Of a stretch of DNA of 64,000 bases, positions 24,440 through 37,700 are shown piece after piece. A program made the translations under genes and the position numbers. Every line of letters begins with the position of its first letter. The first letter of the stretch is position 1. The notes below the pieces were generated by a model. That model was not told the origin of the DNA. It worked only from the letters and a program-made list of their open reading frames with translations, and searched no databases. Source of the DNA: Glossina fuscipes (Eukaryota; Arthropoda; Insecta; Diptera; Glossinidae); contig NW_023998414.1 in NCBI RefSeq assembly GCF_014805625.2, forward strand, positions 29,215,584-29,279,583, given 5' to 3'.

Positions 24440-25132
24440 TTAAATGCCACGATATGAACGATGAGCCAAAAAAGCACTTATAAAATATAAGACGGTATTA
24501 ATTAAGCCCATTATGCCAGCAGCCATATAAGCATCATATTGCTTATAGCCTTTATAACGGCGATCGCTTAGCTCAATCACCAGATTTATGGAGGCAGCTA
24601 ACAATAAAATGGCAGCAACACTATGATAAATTAATTCCTGCAAGCATAGAAACAAATTTTTTAGATATGATTAATGCAACAACACGTTTAAAACATTTCA
24701 ACACTTACATAAATCGTTTTGGATATAATACCGCCCGTACTCAACGATGTGAGACATGATAGAAGTAAACAAAACGTACCAATCATGAAGGTGACAGACA
24801 TTAAAAGAGCAAATAATTCTGCCGAACCAACAAACATACTGTTACCATGTCTTTGATAATAACCAAAAATGCCGACCATCGCTCCACCAATTAGCTGCCA
24901 GTATTAGATAAGATATATTGGGTATTGTATAAATGGATCGTTTCGTTACTTACAAGTTCAAATAGTTTCAAAAGTCCTGAGAAAGTTTTCAGGTAGCCCG
25001 TGTTTAACACAATATACGAGGTATTGGTGGTACTGGTAGTGGTACGAGTAATAGTTACCGAATGAGACATTTTCGTATATGTATTTATTTATTTATCTGA
25101 ATTGTTGCCCTTTGAAAGCGAATCCGCTCGAA
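24440..25132 (-). CDS. MARVEL-domain-like four-helix membrane protein
   Basis: Coding exons on the minus strand are 25070-24954 (39 aa), 24894-24709 (62 aa) and 24637-24440 (65 aa), giving 166 aa. The 5' UTR runs to an acceptor at 25132 (TTTTACAG), so at least one untranslated exon lies further upstream. The protein starts with a Thr/Ser-rich tail ([15 protein letters not shown]) followed by [20 protein letters not shown], a typical MARVEL first helix, then three more hydrophobic segments ([55 protein letters not shown]). MARVEL proteins act in vesicle trafficking, membrane apposition and cell junctions. It resembles the small fly MARVEL proteins (I recall CG15211 as similar, unverified). Confidence 0.87.
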
Positions 25133-26269
25133 CTGTAAAAGAAGAAATCAGAAAAATCTTTACATTAATCGCAAGTAGATCTTCTCCATATGACTTGTTT
25201 AGTTTATTCAAGGCAATAAAATAGAATTTTATAATGATATCTTGTTTGATTTCACCTTCGCCATCGCTAAACAGTTAATTAAAATTTATTTTTATTGATA
25301 TCAAAGCAAATAAAATAAACTTAGTATTGGGTTTATACAAATCTATTTTTTAGATATCCATTACGTGGCAGGAAGTATATTAGTTTTATTCTTTCTACTT
25401 GCCATGCCAAGAAATATCGTTGAGCATATATAAGACAAGTATATTGATTCGGGTTAGTTTGCGGATCAAAACTTACCTACGTCCTTTTGTCTCTCTGTCT
25501 GTGTTCGTAGTTACTGATGTTTATCTAATTTACTCTTCGTTAGGAGAGTCACGACTAATCGCGCTCATAGGAACTCATAGCAGATATTTCGATCTAAAAA
25601 TCGACGTGAGCTTATAAGAGATGTTGCTGTAAAATCTTGTGAACAAATCGCCATTAACCAACTATTTTACTCATACTTAACGATAGTTGTGAAAGTTTGA
25701 GCATTTGCAAATCGTAATTCTACACAGTAGTAAAATAACAACATTATAATTTTTAATTGTTATACCCTACATTAGTTTTGGTGCTATACGAATTTCGTGC
25801 GAACGTGTGTAATCCTTCAAGAACAAGTTAAGATGGACTTATCGGATCGGTTTTGCATCATTTGTTACATCGATCTAAGCTTGTCTGTCCGTCTATCTGC
25901 CGCTGTGTCAGTCAGTATTTTTGTCCTCAATCCAGACATTTAGAGGAAAATTAGTGCACTGATTGGTTTAGACCCAAGCATGAACTCTATTGAAAATGAA
26001 TCGGATCGGATCATTTTTACAGTCATTCCCTACGTTACGCCCTTTTTTGCAAAAGTCATTGTATAGAAAAAAAGAAATTTTTAAAACTATACTACAAAGT
26101 TGCGCAAACAGACAAATGGGCAGATGAACAGGAGGACATGTTTAAGTGCATTGCAAATTTGAAACTGACTAAAAATCCGCATGCTTTATGGGGTCTTTGA
26201 AACTTATTTTGACGCGTTATAGTAATATTGGAAAAACGATTAAATTTTGATAGATTATAATACTGGGTA

Positions 26270-26690
26270 GGCGCGATCAATTTTTTCCATTTTTGCCCAC
26301 GAATGCTATGAGTAATGAGCAGCAAAGTAAAATTTCATTCCGTTTGAAAAACAGAGGTGTTCTCAGTTTACTTCGTGCTGTGAGCGTGTCCTTCGATCGA
26401 TTCGGCTCATTTTCAATACCAACCTGCGTACAAGAGATTCCAATGTTTCTGCTAAATTTGAAAGTGACAGCTTCATTTTTGCGCCCAGGAGAACGTTTAG
26501 AACAGACATTATGCAGATGGACAGACACGCAGGCACACAAGGTACATCCTTAAATCGATTTAGAATATGATGCTAATTAAGAATATATATACTTTGTGGG
26601 GGTCTCTGAAGCTTCCGTCAGGGCGTTGCAAGCGTTTTGATAAGATGAATGTACCCCTCATCCTTCGGTGATGGGCATAAAAATACCTTA
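26270..26690 (+). repeat. Dispersed repeat family F1, plus-strand copy
   Basis: Shared landmarks with the copies at 36540 and 42300 occur in the same order: AACAGAGGTGTTCTCAGTTT, a GTGTCC...GGCTCATTTTCAATACCA block, an AGGAGAACGTTT-like block, a GGACAGACACG segment, CTTAAATCGATTTAGAAT, a TATATATACTTTG run with GGGGTCTC, GGGCGTT, and a TTCGGTGATGGGCATAAAA end. No ORF remains, and no terminal repeats could be defined. Confidence 0.65.
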
Positions 26691-29600
26691 ACAATAAGAT
26701 CAACTTTTTTGCTATCTATACTAATCAAGCATATATATATAAAGTTTGAATTTCCCAATTTGAATTTCAAATGAACTTAAATTTTACGTAGGTGCACAGT
26801 GCATACGGACAAATTAGTTTCGTATATTTCTAAGTCTCCTTTTCTATGGAGGGGAGGAACATAACCATCCCAATTATTAAAATCATAAAAAATATCAACC
26901 CGTATTGCGTCATTTCCGTTAACCTAAGGTAGAATAAAGACCTTCCTATTACTTCATGAACTCTTCGCGATGGGTTGTAGAAAATTTAATACCAGAGATT
27001 TGTATAAAAGCTTATGAGCAAAGCGTATAACAAAAACTTGCAAGCAAGATGACCAATTTTAGCATGAATTGGTCACCTTTATGATAAAACAATGTCTGGA
27101 TTTGTATTTTACTCGTGGGGGCATAGCTCTAAGCTCTAAGACTTATATGACAATTGTAAATGAAAACTGTGCAAAAAAAAAAACAAAAAACATCTAGGTA
27201 GCGGTAGTATATGTACGTGCATAATAACCTGTCATATGAGGAATGTGGAGAAAATCTGCTTATATGGATATATTTGTCGTTTCCAGTGTAAGTCAAAGTG
27301 AAATTAATTATGGCCGTCCGGCAGTGTTCTTGGGAAATAAACGGTTAACATTGAATCCATATATGTTTCAACTAATAATTTATCCTAAATTCAAACGAAA
27401 TTGAAAAGAAAACAGAAAATTTTAATGTTCTTTGCGTTGAGCAGTTACAGTATGTCCGGAACAATTTACCGATATGACTGCCTCGATGAAATCTTCCGCG
27501 TCGATAAAGAAATCGTATTCGATATAATAAAGAACCTTTAAATAAATGCGAGTCAATAAAAAGGAGAAAGTACCGCAAATCTTTTGAAAATTTATTTTAT
27601 TTTTTTTTTATTTTCTATTAGTAACTTTAAACCTTCTGGAATGTGGGAAAAAAATTTCATTAACAGTGAGAAATTTGTTCTTTGAAATGTCGTCCTCCTT
27701 TGCAAGTAATATGAAGAAAGTGCGCAAAACCCATGTTGAGAATTTTGAGTCTTATGGTTTGCTCTCATTAGTTGCGAACTTATATAATCCATCAAAAGAT
27801 ATTCTTAGCAAGTGTCTGCAAGCATTGACGAGTAGAAATTTGTTCGTATGCATCGTGTATGCATCGTGCATGGTACTACATCGAGAGAGCCTTTGCATAA
27901 ATTTTGTGGGATTTAATAATACTTTTAAGAGTGATGGTAATGGTAACCCTGTTAAGGTGTATTTAGAATGCAAAAAAATTGGCAGGCTTACAAAATGTTG
28001 GTAGACCTGAAGTTAGTTAACAAATTTGTGCAGTAAAAATTTAAGTTTCTTACTAGAAATGAATTGCGGACGATTACGTCTGTGTTACGGAATATTTTTA
28101 TTACTATCAGTGTTTGTTGCGTCACCATTTTTCATTAACATCGAATTAACGACAACACAGTATGAACCTGAAGGCTATTCATAAGGAGCCGTTGCCAAGA
28201 ATTTAGCTACAGAAGTATACATTTTTTCCTGTTATTTCGCAATAGGTCAAGAATAACAACACAGTCGTTTTCAAAAAAATGCAACAAAATCACCACTGTC
28301 TACAATATAATCTTCGAAAAAAGAGAATGAGGCGGAATGCTTAAACGAGGAAGGGCAATTTAATGGAATGAGCACACATATGTGTAACCCATTTCAGAAT
28401 TTCAAATATATATTTTGATGAAAACACACTTTCTTTTAAAACAGCCGGTGCGTCATTTGACACAACGTTTTTGAAATAACATCATCTGGAGAAATCACGT
28501 ACGATATTTTCGAGAAATTAGTTTTAATAAAGTTTTACGAGTAAAATATATTCTTTCATTGGTTTAAAAGATCAACTTTTTCATTCAAATAGTCGCCAAT
28601 TACATGAAAATCAACATTCCTGGAATATCCTACGTTTTCTTCACCTATGGACATGGTAGATGAAATGTATTTTTAGATTTAAACTTGGCATCGGTTAAGC
28701 TTTGAGAGGCTGCGACACTTCAATTGAGCACGCTTTGCAAACATAGCTGCGGTGTTGCCCGCCTTTAATATTTTGTAAAAATATTTAGCTTTTTTAATGC
28801 ATAAATTGAGGCTTAATAATCTCATTCTGATAGCTTTGCCTTCGTTCCGAGAAAAATGTCAACGGAAAACAAATATTTTTTTTTTCAGGTTTCTCTCCCT
28901 TAGCATTATTTTTCCTTAACAATTTTAGGTAAAATTAGGAATCGCTTAAGTCAGTATTTGTTTAGATCGTCCCTTATGCCATTAAGGTTATTAATATTAG
29001 TGTTAGCCCGTCATGTTTGATAACAAATTGTGCACGTGAATGAACGCACATGTCAAGTCCGAACTTTAGGTGAATTGATAGCACACATCGACATTGTGAA
29101 ATCTCTGATACCTGTTGTTGAAATATGAAAACGTAATGACAAAGTTAACATACTTATAGTGAAGAGTATATATAAGTATTTATGTATGAGACAATCGCGT
29201 AATCGTAAGTAGAATGAGTCACAGCATTTTGTTCTCAATGTTATATGAAATCATGTTAACTGAAAATTGCATTCGATTGATAGGCGCTTAAATAACTCAT
29301 AGAAAGCAGACTTTTAACAACATTTTTTGTAACACTTGTAAATATTTGTTTTTCTTTGAATTTGTTTTACAAAAATCTACACATACGTACATCTTATTAC
29401 TCCATGTAAGACTAATAGTGATGTCATGTTTATAAAGAAAATTCTTTCAATCAATTTCCGGTTGCGCAAATCTAATCTATTATGCGTTCCACTAGTTACT
29501 TATTACTACATTCAGCACATAAGAAGAAACTGGGGGAAAAAATTTACAAAATTTCGATTATAGCACGTAGCATTTAAAGGAACACCGCTAAGACTTCAGC

Positions 29601-30014
29601 TGTTTGTTGTTGCTGTATATTCACTTTCTTGAATAATACAATATGTAAAAATAAATTTTGGGAGATATGATAATTATTAGCGAAAGTTTGACGTTTATTA
29701 TAGCAAAAGAAAAATGAAACGATATATGTTATTTAAAAGGAAGATACCCCACGTCCTAATATCTCTTGCACAAATGTTAGTTGAGCTTGACCCGAAAGGT
29801 TTCCGACGTCTTTACACACTTGACACAGCATACCAGAGGTTTGTATGTAACAAAATAATAGAACAATTGCCATACAAAAAGTATATAAGCAACTCGATAT
29901 CGAGTTTAACAGTATAACACACGCCTACATATGTAGGTACATAAATAGGAAAAGTCAGTCGTATCTTTCCATTTATTATAAAATATAAAAATTTTGTTCT
30001 TCTGTCTTTGTTTT

Positions 30015-30185
30015 AGTATCTTTTTTTAATCCGCCTGAGTGGTCGAGTAGGCAAGGGTCTTGACTAGCAACTCAATGGTCGTGGGCGTTCAAATCTCAAA
30101 TGCGGTAGAGTTTTTAATAAACCAGAAAGCCTTAAATGCTAATGCTTTAAGACTTAAGTCTTAGAATTTATTCTCTGGCTAAATT

Positions 30186-30217
<32 letters not shown>

Positions 30218-30228
30218 GAGTATCTTTT
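30015..30228 (+). mobile_element. tRNA-derived SINE, copy 3
   Basis: Close to the copy at 9951: CCGCCTGAGTGGTCGAGTAG, CTTGACTAGCAACTCAATGG, GCGGTAGAGTTTTTAATAAA, an AGCCTTAAATGCTAATGCTT block, GTCTTAGAATTTATT, then (AAT)n. Its A box, TGGTCGAGTAGG (30040-30051), matches the tRNA consensus at all but one position; the B box (30085-30096) carries an insertion and a substitution. The flanking duplication is AGTATCTTTT at 30015-30024 and 30219-30228. Within the body the two copies differ by scattered substitutions and small indels, so they are independent insertions. Confidence 0.87.
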
Positions 30229-30292
30229 AGAACAACGGTGATGAGTATAAAAGTTTCGGTCACAACCGAATCTAATTTTCTTACTTGTTGTT
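30229..30292 (+). repeat. Hairpin-bearing end of a dispersed repeat (F1-like)
   Basis: The segment GTGATGAGTATAAAAGTTTCGGTCACAACCGAATCTAATTTTCTTACTT-like in two parts matches 20278-20330. It contains the near-palindrome TTCGGTCACAACCGAA and ends in TTTTCTTACTTG, the reverse complement of the CAAGTAAGAAAA start seen in widespread dipteran repeats. SINE copy 3 is inserted directly beside it. Confidence 0.55.
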
Positions 30293-31989
30293 AATTTGTT
30301 TAATTAGTTTTAAGTGGACCCATAAAACACTCCAAAGAAAACAGTGAAATGGAGACATTTCAGCACAAGCGTCGAGAACGTGTACTTTGAAAAATGTTAT
30401 AAACAAACAAAATCGCTAACAATTTATTATTTAGCTAAAAATAGTACCCTGTTGAATAAAATATAAAGAACAAAGTATTTACTTATTCCAATTAATAAAA
30501 TCGATTACAACAAAATGGCTAATAATTGCATGCAATTTTTCGTTAATATCGATCAATCTTAATACCGAAGTTTCAAAAGGTCATAAACAAATATAATATA
30601 ACTCACAAATCTTGGTTTAATAAGCGCCAAAAATCGTAAGAGTAAATGCATAGGAATTTTTGGTTTTATTCCTTTACGTTAAGCCTTAATTTTTCCCAAA
30701 TTTGCAACTTCGTGCGAGAAGTCGCGAAAAATATCTCAATAACGATTAACGATCAAAATTAATTAAATTTGTGCCATCACTGTCATCACATCTTCTCCTG
30801 TTAAATAATTCGAAATTATTTGATATATTTTTATATATTATCAAGTGATTGGGATTGTCAATGGAATGGGGAGGACAATATATCTCATCTGAAAGTACTA
30901 CGGTTTGTAGCTGAAACGAATTCTGAGAATGGGAATGGAAATAAAGCAATTAATCACACCTTCACCAATTATTACAAAATATATTAAGAAGAAAACTATT
31001 GGTCTTAGTCTTGGACTATTTATGTCCACGTCCGATGGAAACCATGTTCGGGTTAAGGCAATTACGAATAGAATTTCTGACATTAGAATACCAGGTTGCC
31101 GCAGATTATGGTTCAAGTTGATCTCAAAGCGTCCTTTTAATCGAATTATGTCCAATTTTAAAATGGATTGTAATTGATCTTAATTTGGAACATACACAAT
31201 ATTCGAATCGACTTTTTGAAACAGTGAAAATTTCAAGGAATGGCAACAGTTTCATCAATCGGTGCAATCGATTGACGCAAAATGCCATGTAGAGCATGAA
31301 TTTGTTTACAACTTATGACAAACGATAAGAGATAATATTACCGGGTAATCATTTCCTAAAAATAATTTATATTTTTTAAATATTTAAAAGCCTAGCATTG
31401 AATACGAAAAATTATTGTTTTCAAATGTACTTTTCCAAAAGAGCTGTGGCTCTTTGCTCAATTCAAAATACATATATTTGTTTTACATAAATATATATAT
31501 ATGTATATGTACGTATGTTTGCAATCAAATAATCGTACAATTAATATTATGATGTGTATGTATACGCAAGAAATAATAAACATATATAAATACACGTACA
31601 CATAAATATATATTTAATAATAACATTGAAACCCATACGCAACACAATGTTGTCTATACATAACATAACATAAATAAACGTACATATTAAATGAGATCAT
31701 CAAAAAGTTAATGAATTACTTCGTCTACAACTGAATGTATACAAAACAAGTAAAGGAACATTATAGTCGGAGAAGACAGAACATTGAATATACTTCATAC
31801 AAATTTGCCTAATACAAGTCCAGATTTATATTCGTGATAATGTATTAGAAGTGATTCCCTGTTTCCATGTAAAGGTATACTTCTCAAAGAAGCGCTTATA
31901 CGACGGACGTACACACAACATAAACTTATGTTGCCCGCGTTTGGCGAATTTAATTTTCTCACCGAAAACTTTATTATTCCTCACTTATT

Positions 31990-32620
31990 TTCATCATTTT
32001 GTCATATGTATGCTTATTTTTTAAATTATAGACGCACTGAGTCCAAATTTGCTGTAACTAATTTTTATATCAAATTATAACCATAGACTAATTTTCTTTA
32101 TAAAATATCGAAAATTACACATTTTTTCCATATAAATGCTTACCTTTCGTCAGGAGTTTTATATGGGACGCGGTTTAAATAATTAATCCATCCGATCCAA
32201 ATTTTGTCGCATCAAATCTAATATGTTGACATATTGCTTTTTAAAAATTTTGTCGAAAAATTTAAAAAATTGCAGTTTTTTTGGAAAAGTAATCGTAAAT
32301 TGAATGATTCGACCCAATCCATTTTCGTTCTTGTGCCAAAATGCGTCACTGTATGCAAAAAAAAACAAAAAAACATTGCGATCTACACGCTCAACAAAAA
32401 AAAAATATCCGAACAGGCATTAGATTGGCAGACGCACTACTTGTCTAGACATCAAACTGGCGGAGGGACGGACAGTTACAAGTTAAGTTGATTTAAAAAC
32501 AATATTTTGCATCGATCGGTATAACAAGAAGAAGGTCCACTTTAAATCCTTCTCGGTTTCGCATACATCCCCCCAATCTGAATATACTCTATAGGAGATG
32601 TAAGGTGTAACATACCATAT
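31990..32620 (+). repeat. Dispersed repeat family F2, copy 1
   Basis: It shares ordered landmarks with 40620-41175: TTTTGTCATATG, a TTTTGTCGA...TTTTTAAA block, a block ending ATTTTCGTTC with AAACGCGTCA-like text, GGAGGGACGGACAG, GATCGGTATAACAAGAAG (against GACCGGTACAATAAAAGG), a TACATCCCCCCAATCTGAAT segment, and AGGTGTAA at the end. It is degenerate and non-coding. Confidence 0.5.
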
Positions 32621-34223
32621 ATAATAACAACAACAAAAGTTACGCACTTAATTTGTTCAGCAATATATATATATATATATATTTTCCAAATATTTCTTGT
32701 TAACGGAATATATTTTACGCATCTCATTCAAAAGGGTACACTGTTTTGGCATATCTGTTGTAACAAGGAAAATTTTTCTCACCTTTAGTACCTCAATACC
32801 ATGGCAGATAAAATAGTGCAACGCTTTACTTCATACATAACTTAATAACAATCAGGGAGTCTCTCCCATACTAATGTCCGCTTGTAATTACAACTGTTGC
32901 CGACTCTAAGCATTAGATCGAACTTCATTCATCATTCATGTGTGCACCTTCAACAAGTGGAGGTGTTCTAGTTCTATCATTCCACTTGTAATACCTTTAG
33001 GCCCACAACAATGCAAGCAAACTAACTAAACTTGTACACATTATATATATGCATAGGCATCTGTATTAGATTGATCTTTTCTCGCCTGTCAGTCCGTACA
33101 TTTACCTAGATGTAGCATCTGTGCTGCTAATTTGATTTGAGAGTGGGCGTGATCCCTTAAAAGGTCTGCCTATAAGTCCTAAAAAGCCGATAATAGGAAA
33201 TATCGTTAGTAGCAATTTACAATTCGATATCGATCTCGAGATTTGAAATATATCTTTAGCAGAGCTATCACGGACTTGGCGAGAATGTATTGCCTTGCCC
33301 TTACATATAAAAATAAATTTCTTACTTATTCTTAATTACGATCGAGAGCATGGATCATCATCCACTTGATGGCTTAATAGTAACAACATCCGATTAGGAT
33401 GTTGGGTATACAAGATTCGCTAAAAGAGAACGGAAACACTATCATAGTGGTTTTACTTCTTCGAAAGTATATTTTAAAGGAAATAATTATAAGTATATGC
33501 ATAAGTGTTTATTAGAAAACCACACCCACGTAAAATTTTTAAAATAAACTTTGAATATGTACATACATATATATTCATAAATATAAATAAATATTTATAT
33601 ATATATAATTTTAACTATAATTTGTAAGGAAAATATCTTTACTATTATTCTTATTATTACTATTTTTATATTTAATCTTTTATTGCGAATGATTTGTTTA
33701 CTAAAAAAAAAAAAAAATCTTACATTGTATTTATTTATTTATATATTTTTTTTTTTTGCAGTTCTTTTTTAAAATTTATTTCTAAAATTCAATTCAATTT
33801 ATATTTATTAATCGCACTTTATCGTTACTTAACGTCTTAACACGCGTACGTTGCAAGTGAAACTAACTGAAATCGAAATCGAATGTTTAAATATTAAAAA
33901 GAAAAGAAAAATGATTGAGCAAATTTCAAATTTCAGCACCGATTGTGTGTGCAGTTGTTTCTTTTTTTCTTTTTTCACTTTACTGTGTTCATGTTTATAT
34001 ACTATAGATTACGTCATCATTGTGCGTCCTTATGTGTATCTTTAAAAATAAAAAAAAAAGTAAAAAACAGCAACAACAATAACAATCCAAACAAATTGCG
34101 AGTTGTGCTTTCCAACCAAATCAACAAATAAACAAAATCCAAACGTGAATGCAACTTAATCAAGACAAAAAGCCGGTATTAATATTAGGGGAAAGAATCC
34201 CCACATTATTACATGAAGCTATC

Positions 34224-34250
<27 letters not shown>
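34224..34250. repeat. (CA)n microsatellite
   Basis: A perfect CA dinucleotide run of about 13 units. Confidence 0.9.
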
Positions 34251-34259
<9 letters not shown>

Positions 34260-34559
34260 GATATACAAGTATAAAGTTGCGAACAAAAATCCATCAAATT
34301 GAAAAGAACGATAAGAGGTAGCTTTAGTGACTCCATCGGTAGGTACACATTTTTCCCACATCTTTCGAGGAATTGGTGGATAATATGCCAATAAAAATCC
34401 ATCTCTCTTCCCACGTAGCTTTCGTCAAACAAGTTTTTCCTTAACATCATGCAACAAGCCATCGATGCAAAGAAGTGCTAACCGAAGGAAGACTAGCATG
34501 GAAGACTAGCACTTTCCATTTAAGTGCTTTCAAGGTGACGCGATTCGAATTCGGAGTCA

Positions 34560-34900
34560 TATCGATGGATGACTGGATGTCTGGCAAAAAATACTGATTT
34601 TGTCTTCTCGTTTCATCGTTTTTTGATTACCGAACCGTTGCAGCGATTAATTGTCATTTGTCATATGCCGTCTGATATTAATCGTTCCATCAAGCTCTAA
34701 CACCTCACAGTAGGTTATCCCCTTCTTGTCCCACCATTGCTAATGCATCGTCTTGCTGACAAAGCGTTTCCATCTTGCAGTCGATGTGAACAATACGCCT
34801 GAGTTTACCCACGATCTTCCGCTCGAGCGATTCTCAAAATAAAAATAGATGGCCCCAACCATGAATGTCAGTTCGGATTCCGTGCTCACCGTAGCACATC
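34560..34900 (-). pseudogene. Mariner transposase fragment (central part)
   Basis: Minus-strand translation from about 34736 to 34650 gives WWDKKGITYCEVLELDGTIN followed by a short tail and a stop, matching the WWDxKGxxxYELLxPGxTIN block that precedes the second catalytic region in mariner transposases. Flanking sequence is shifted in frame and broken by stops. I found no terminal inverted repeats, so this is an old inactive remnant. Confidence 0.68.
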
Positions 34901-35869
34901 CGGTCTCTTCTATTACTTCTATTCCTGAATTAATTGGAGAAAATCTTATTCAAGATAAAATTTCTATACTAAGTTCGTGCGGCGCTTATGTCCGAACATT
35001 CTGAAAATTCTCGTTTGAGAACTCCTTTCATTTAAGATGACCCACCTATCGGTTTAAAGTTATTAACTTACAATCACCTCCCTTGCTTTGTAGGCAATTT
35101 TAATTTAGCAAATCTGGCGGGAGTAACCAAGTAGCCATTCCCTTCATAACAACATCAGTCGCTGATAAATTACTCGTTGCACATTGCCCTCATTGCTGCA
35201 ACAATCTTCAACTATATCTCAGAACTCTTCACACAGCGATCAGTATACAAAGGTACGTATTGACAGCGGCCTCATATTTATAACAGGTTTTTTCATCCTT
35301 TACAAGCATTGTAAAATGCGCAGTAGTTCACAATGTGTGTTTGCCTGGTACTTATGAGATAAATCGATTGAAATTCCAATTGAAATTCACTTTTATTTCC
35401 GACGCATTTTACATAACCAAGCATTATTATAGTAAATCTTTTTCTATTTATCACTTGAACAAACAATTTATAGGGAATCACTGTTCCTTTCGAAGCAAAA
35501 AAAGGAAGAGAAATGCATATGATGTAAGGCTTATTCTGATCATCCGCCTGATTCAGGTTTGGAGAACGTATTGTGAGGTAATCTTAACTCTCAACATTTA
35601 GGCACTTTTACCAAGTCTTGTATATAGTCAATCAACATATGCTCTATGTGCTATTAGTAGTAATAACAGGTTGACGCATTATTATCAGGCGTTTCTTTGT
35701 CGTGCTAAATATACGCTATTTTATCAATTTATGAATAAAAATATCCTTTTACTTTTAGGTTAAAAAAGTGCGTGTCGATAATCATATTTAAATTCATCAT
35801 ATTATGCTGCAACACTTTGGGAAATGATCTTAATGAACTTTTCGTTGAGGCGACCGATCAGTGAGAGTC

Positions 35870-36115
35870 GATGCAGGGAATGCTTCTTCAAATGCCCACT
35901 TCAAATCTTGCAACACCAGCTTCGAAAATAAGCTAGAAAGAGGTCGACCATTGAATTTCGAAGACCAAGCCTTTTTGCCAGCCGCGGAAGGGGACGAAAG
36001 CTTGAAAACTTGAATGCTGGTCGACAACTTCAGTGTGGACCATTCAAACATCGTTCGTCGTCTCAATAAGCTTGGAAGCAAATGGAAAATGGATCGCGAC
36101 TACGCTGCAGATTAA
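35870..36115 (+). pseudogene. Mariner transposase fragment (N-terminal part)
   Basis: In one plus-strand frame the sequence reads SFENKLERGRPLNFEDQAF and, after a stop, VDHSNIVRRLNKLG. These match the mariner N-terminal DNA-binding region: DxEDxPRSGRPxExDD, then the helix-turn-helix VSHSTVSRxLKxLGK. The stop and the loss of downstream similarity show it is dead. It is on the opposite strand from the fragment at 34.6 kb, so the two are probably different insertions. Confidence 0.68.
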
Positions 36116-36539
36116 TCATTTAAAAAGTTTACTTTTGAGTTTGTATGCTTCCTTTTTCATAATAAACAGTGTTCAAGAACGCCTGGTAATTATGCACGAA
36201 CCCATTAAAACTATAATGAAGTTTTTCACTTTCTTCAGCGCTATTTACATCTTTTGACTTCAATAGATAATTTCATCTAATTATTTATTTTAAAGTTCTA
36301 AACCGTTGACATATATTATATAGCAAGAGTGTCGACAACGAACGATTAAGGACATCGATAGGTCGATTTGGATTCTCACTTTACAGGATTTCTAATAAGT
36401 GCTTTGCGTTATTATAAATGGAACAAGACGCACATATTCCTATTCTTTATTGGTCAATATAATATAAAAAGACCGAAACCCGAAATACCGAACAGATCCA
36501 TTTTGTCAAAACGGTTGCGTACATTTATTTAATAAGGGA

Positions 36540-36890
36540 AAAATCAACTTTTTATTCCTTTTGATAAGCAGAGGTGTTCTCAATTTATGTACTACTGCAG
36601 GCAAGTGTCCCTTGACTGATACGACTCATTTTCAATACTAGTCTACGTGTAAGAAGTTTCAAGGTTTCTACCAAATTTGAAAACGGTAGTTTAATTTTTG
36701 CGGCCAGGAGCGTTTTTACAACAGACGTTGCACAGGCGGACAGACGGGCATGCTTAAATCGATTTAGAATTTGATACTTTTAGGGAATATATATATATAT
36801 ATATATATATATCTATGAGATCTCCACAAATTTTTTCTGGGCGTTACAAACTTTATCTTCCCCTTTCGATGATAAGTACAAAAAAAAAAA
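36540..36890 (+). repeat. Dispersed repeat family F1, plus-strand copy
   Basis: Same order of landmarks as at 26270: GCAGAGGTGTTCTCAATTT, the CGACTCATTTTCAATACTAG block, a CCAGGAGCGTTTTTACAACA block, CGGACAGACGGGCATGC, TTAAATCGATTTAGAATTTG, an (AT)n stretch and GGGCGTTACAAACTTT. Non-coding. Confidence 0.62.
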
Positions 36891-37700
36891 AATAAATAAA
36901 TAAATATATATTGAACTTATCTCAGAATTTCTTTAAAGTCCAATAATAGTATTTCTAATCGCAATCCGTGTCGTGTATTCATTGCGTTATGAGTTTCTCA
37001 ATCTATATACAAGAATACAAGAATATATTGCTTAACAATCACTTGCCTCGATCTGGCCTTCCTTCCTCTTACAATTTAACACAATCCCAACCGAATTTCG
37101 CCATTTTGTAAGAATAACGAGTTTGGTAGACGTAAAATTTCCTACACGATCACTTGCTTCGAAATACAACTAAGAAATATTCGAAACAATCGCATTTCAA
37201 TCAATATCGGAATTTTTGTTGTCATTAGTAAAATGAGATACTTTCGTGATGCGCTTAATTGAATTATTTCAAAGATGATGAGAAGAGAAATAAAAATCCT
37301 AAACCTAAAATAAATACATTACTTTACTCTTGCTGTTATTAAACATTTAAGATAGAATTCGCAAAATATGCATACACATGGTTTTTGCTGTCTCTATGCA
37401 CTTACACACAACTATCCTATATGTTATTGTTAGTTATTTGCCTTTGTTAACATTTCTGAGGCGTCTTAAAGTCTCGCCTGTGTTCATTCAACTTTGTTAT
37501 ATGGCTGCGTTTATATGTGCGCGTCGTCACTTTCACTCTAACTATTTGGCCTTGCACAAAAAAGAAATGATACGTTCATGCTGTATATAAGGACAATGTA
37601 TTATATTGACAATGTCATCGTTGAAATCATATAAGGAATTTTTGCAATAATGACGATCCCTCGATCAATCTTTACTTTATTGCTATAAATAATTATTGTA

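Noticed and set aside
27666..28004. 112-codon plus-strand ORF
   Set aside because: No recognised motif, no splice or promoter context, and overlapping open frames on the other strand; probably chance.
30898..31177. Overlapping 82- and 85-codon ORFs on opposite strands
   Set aside because: Neither matches a known family by eye; possibly transposon debris, but I cannot support it.
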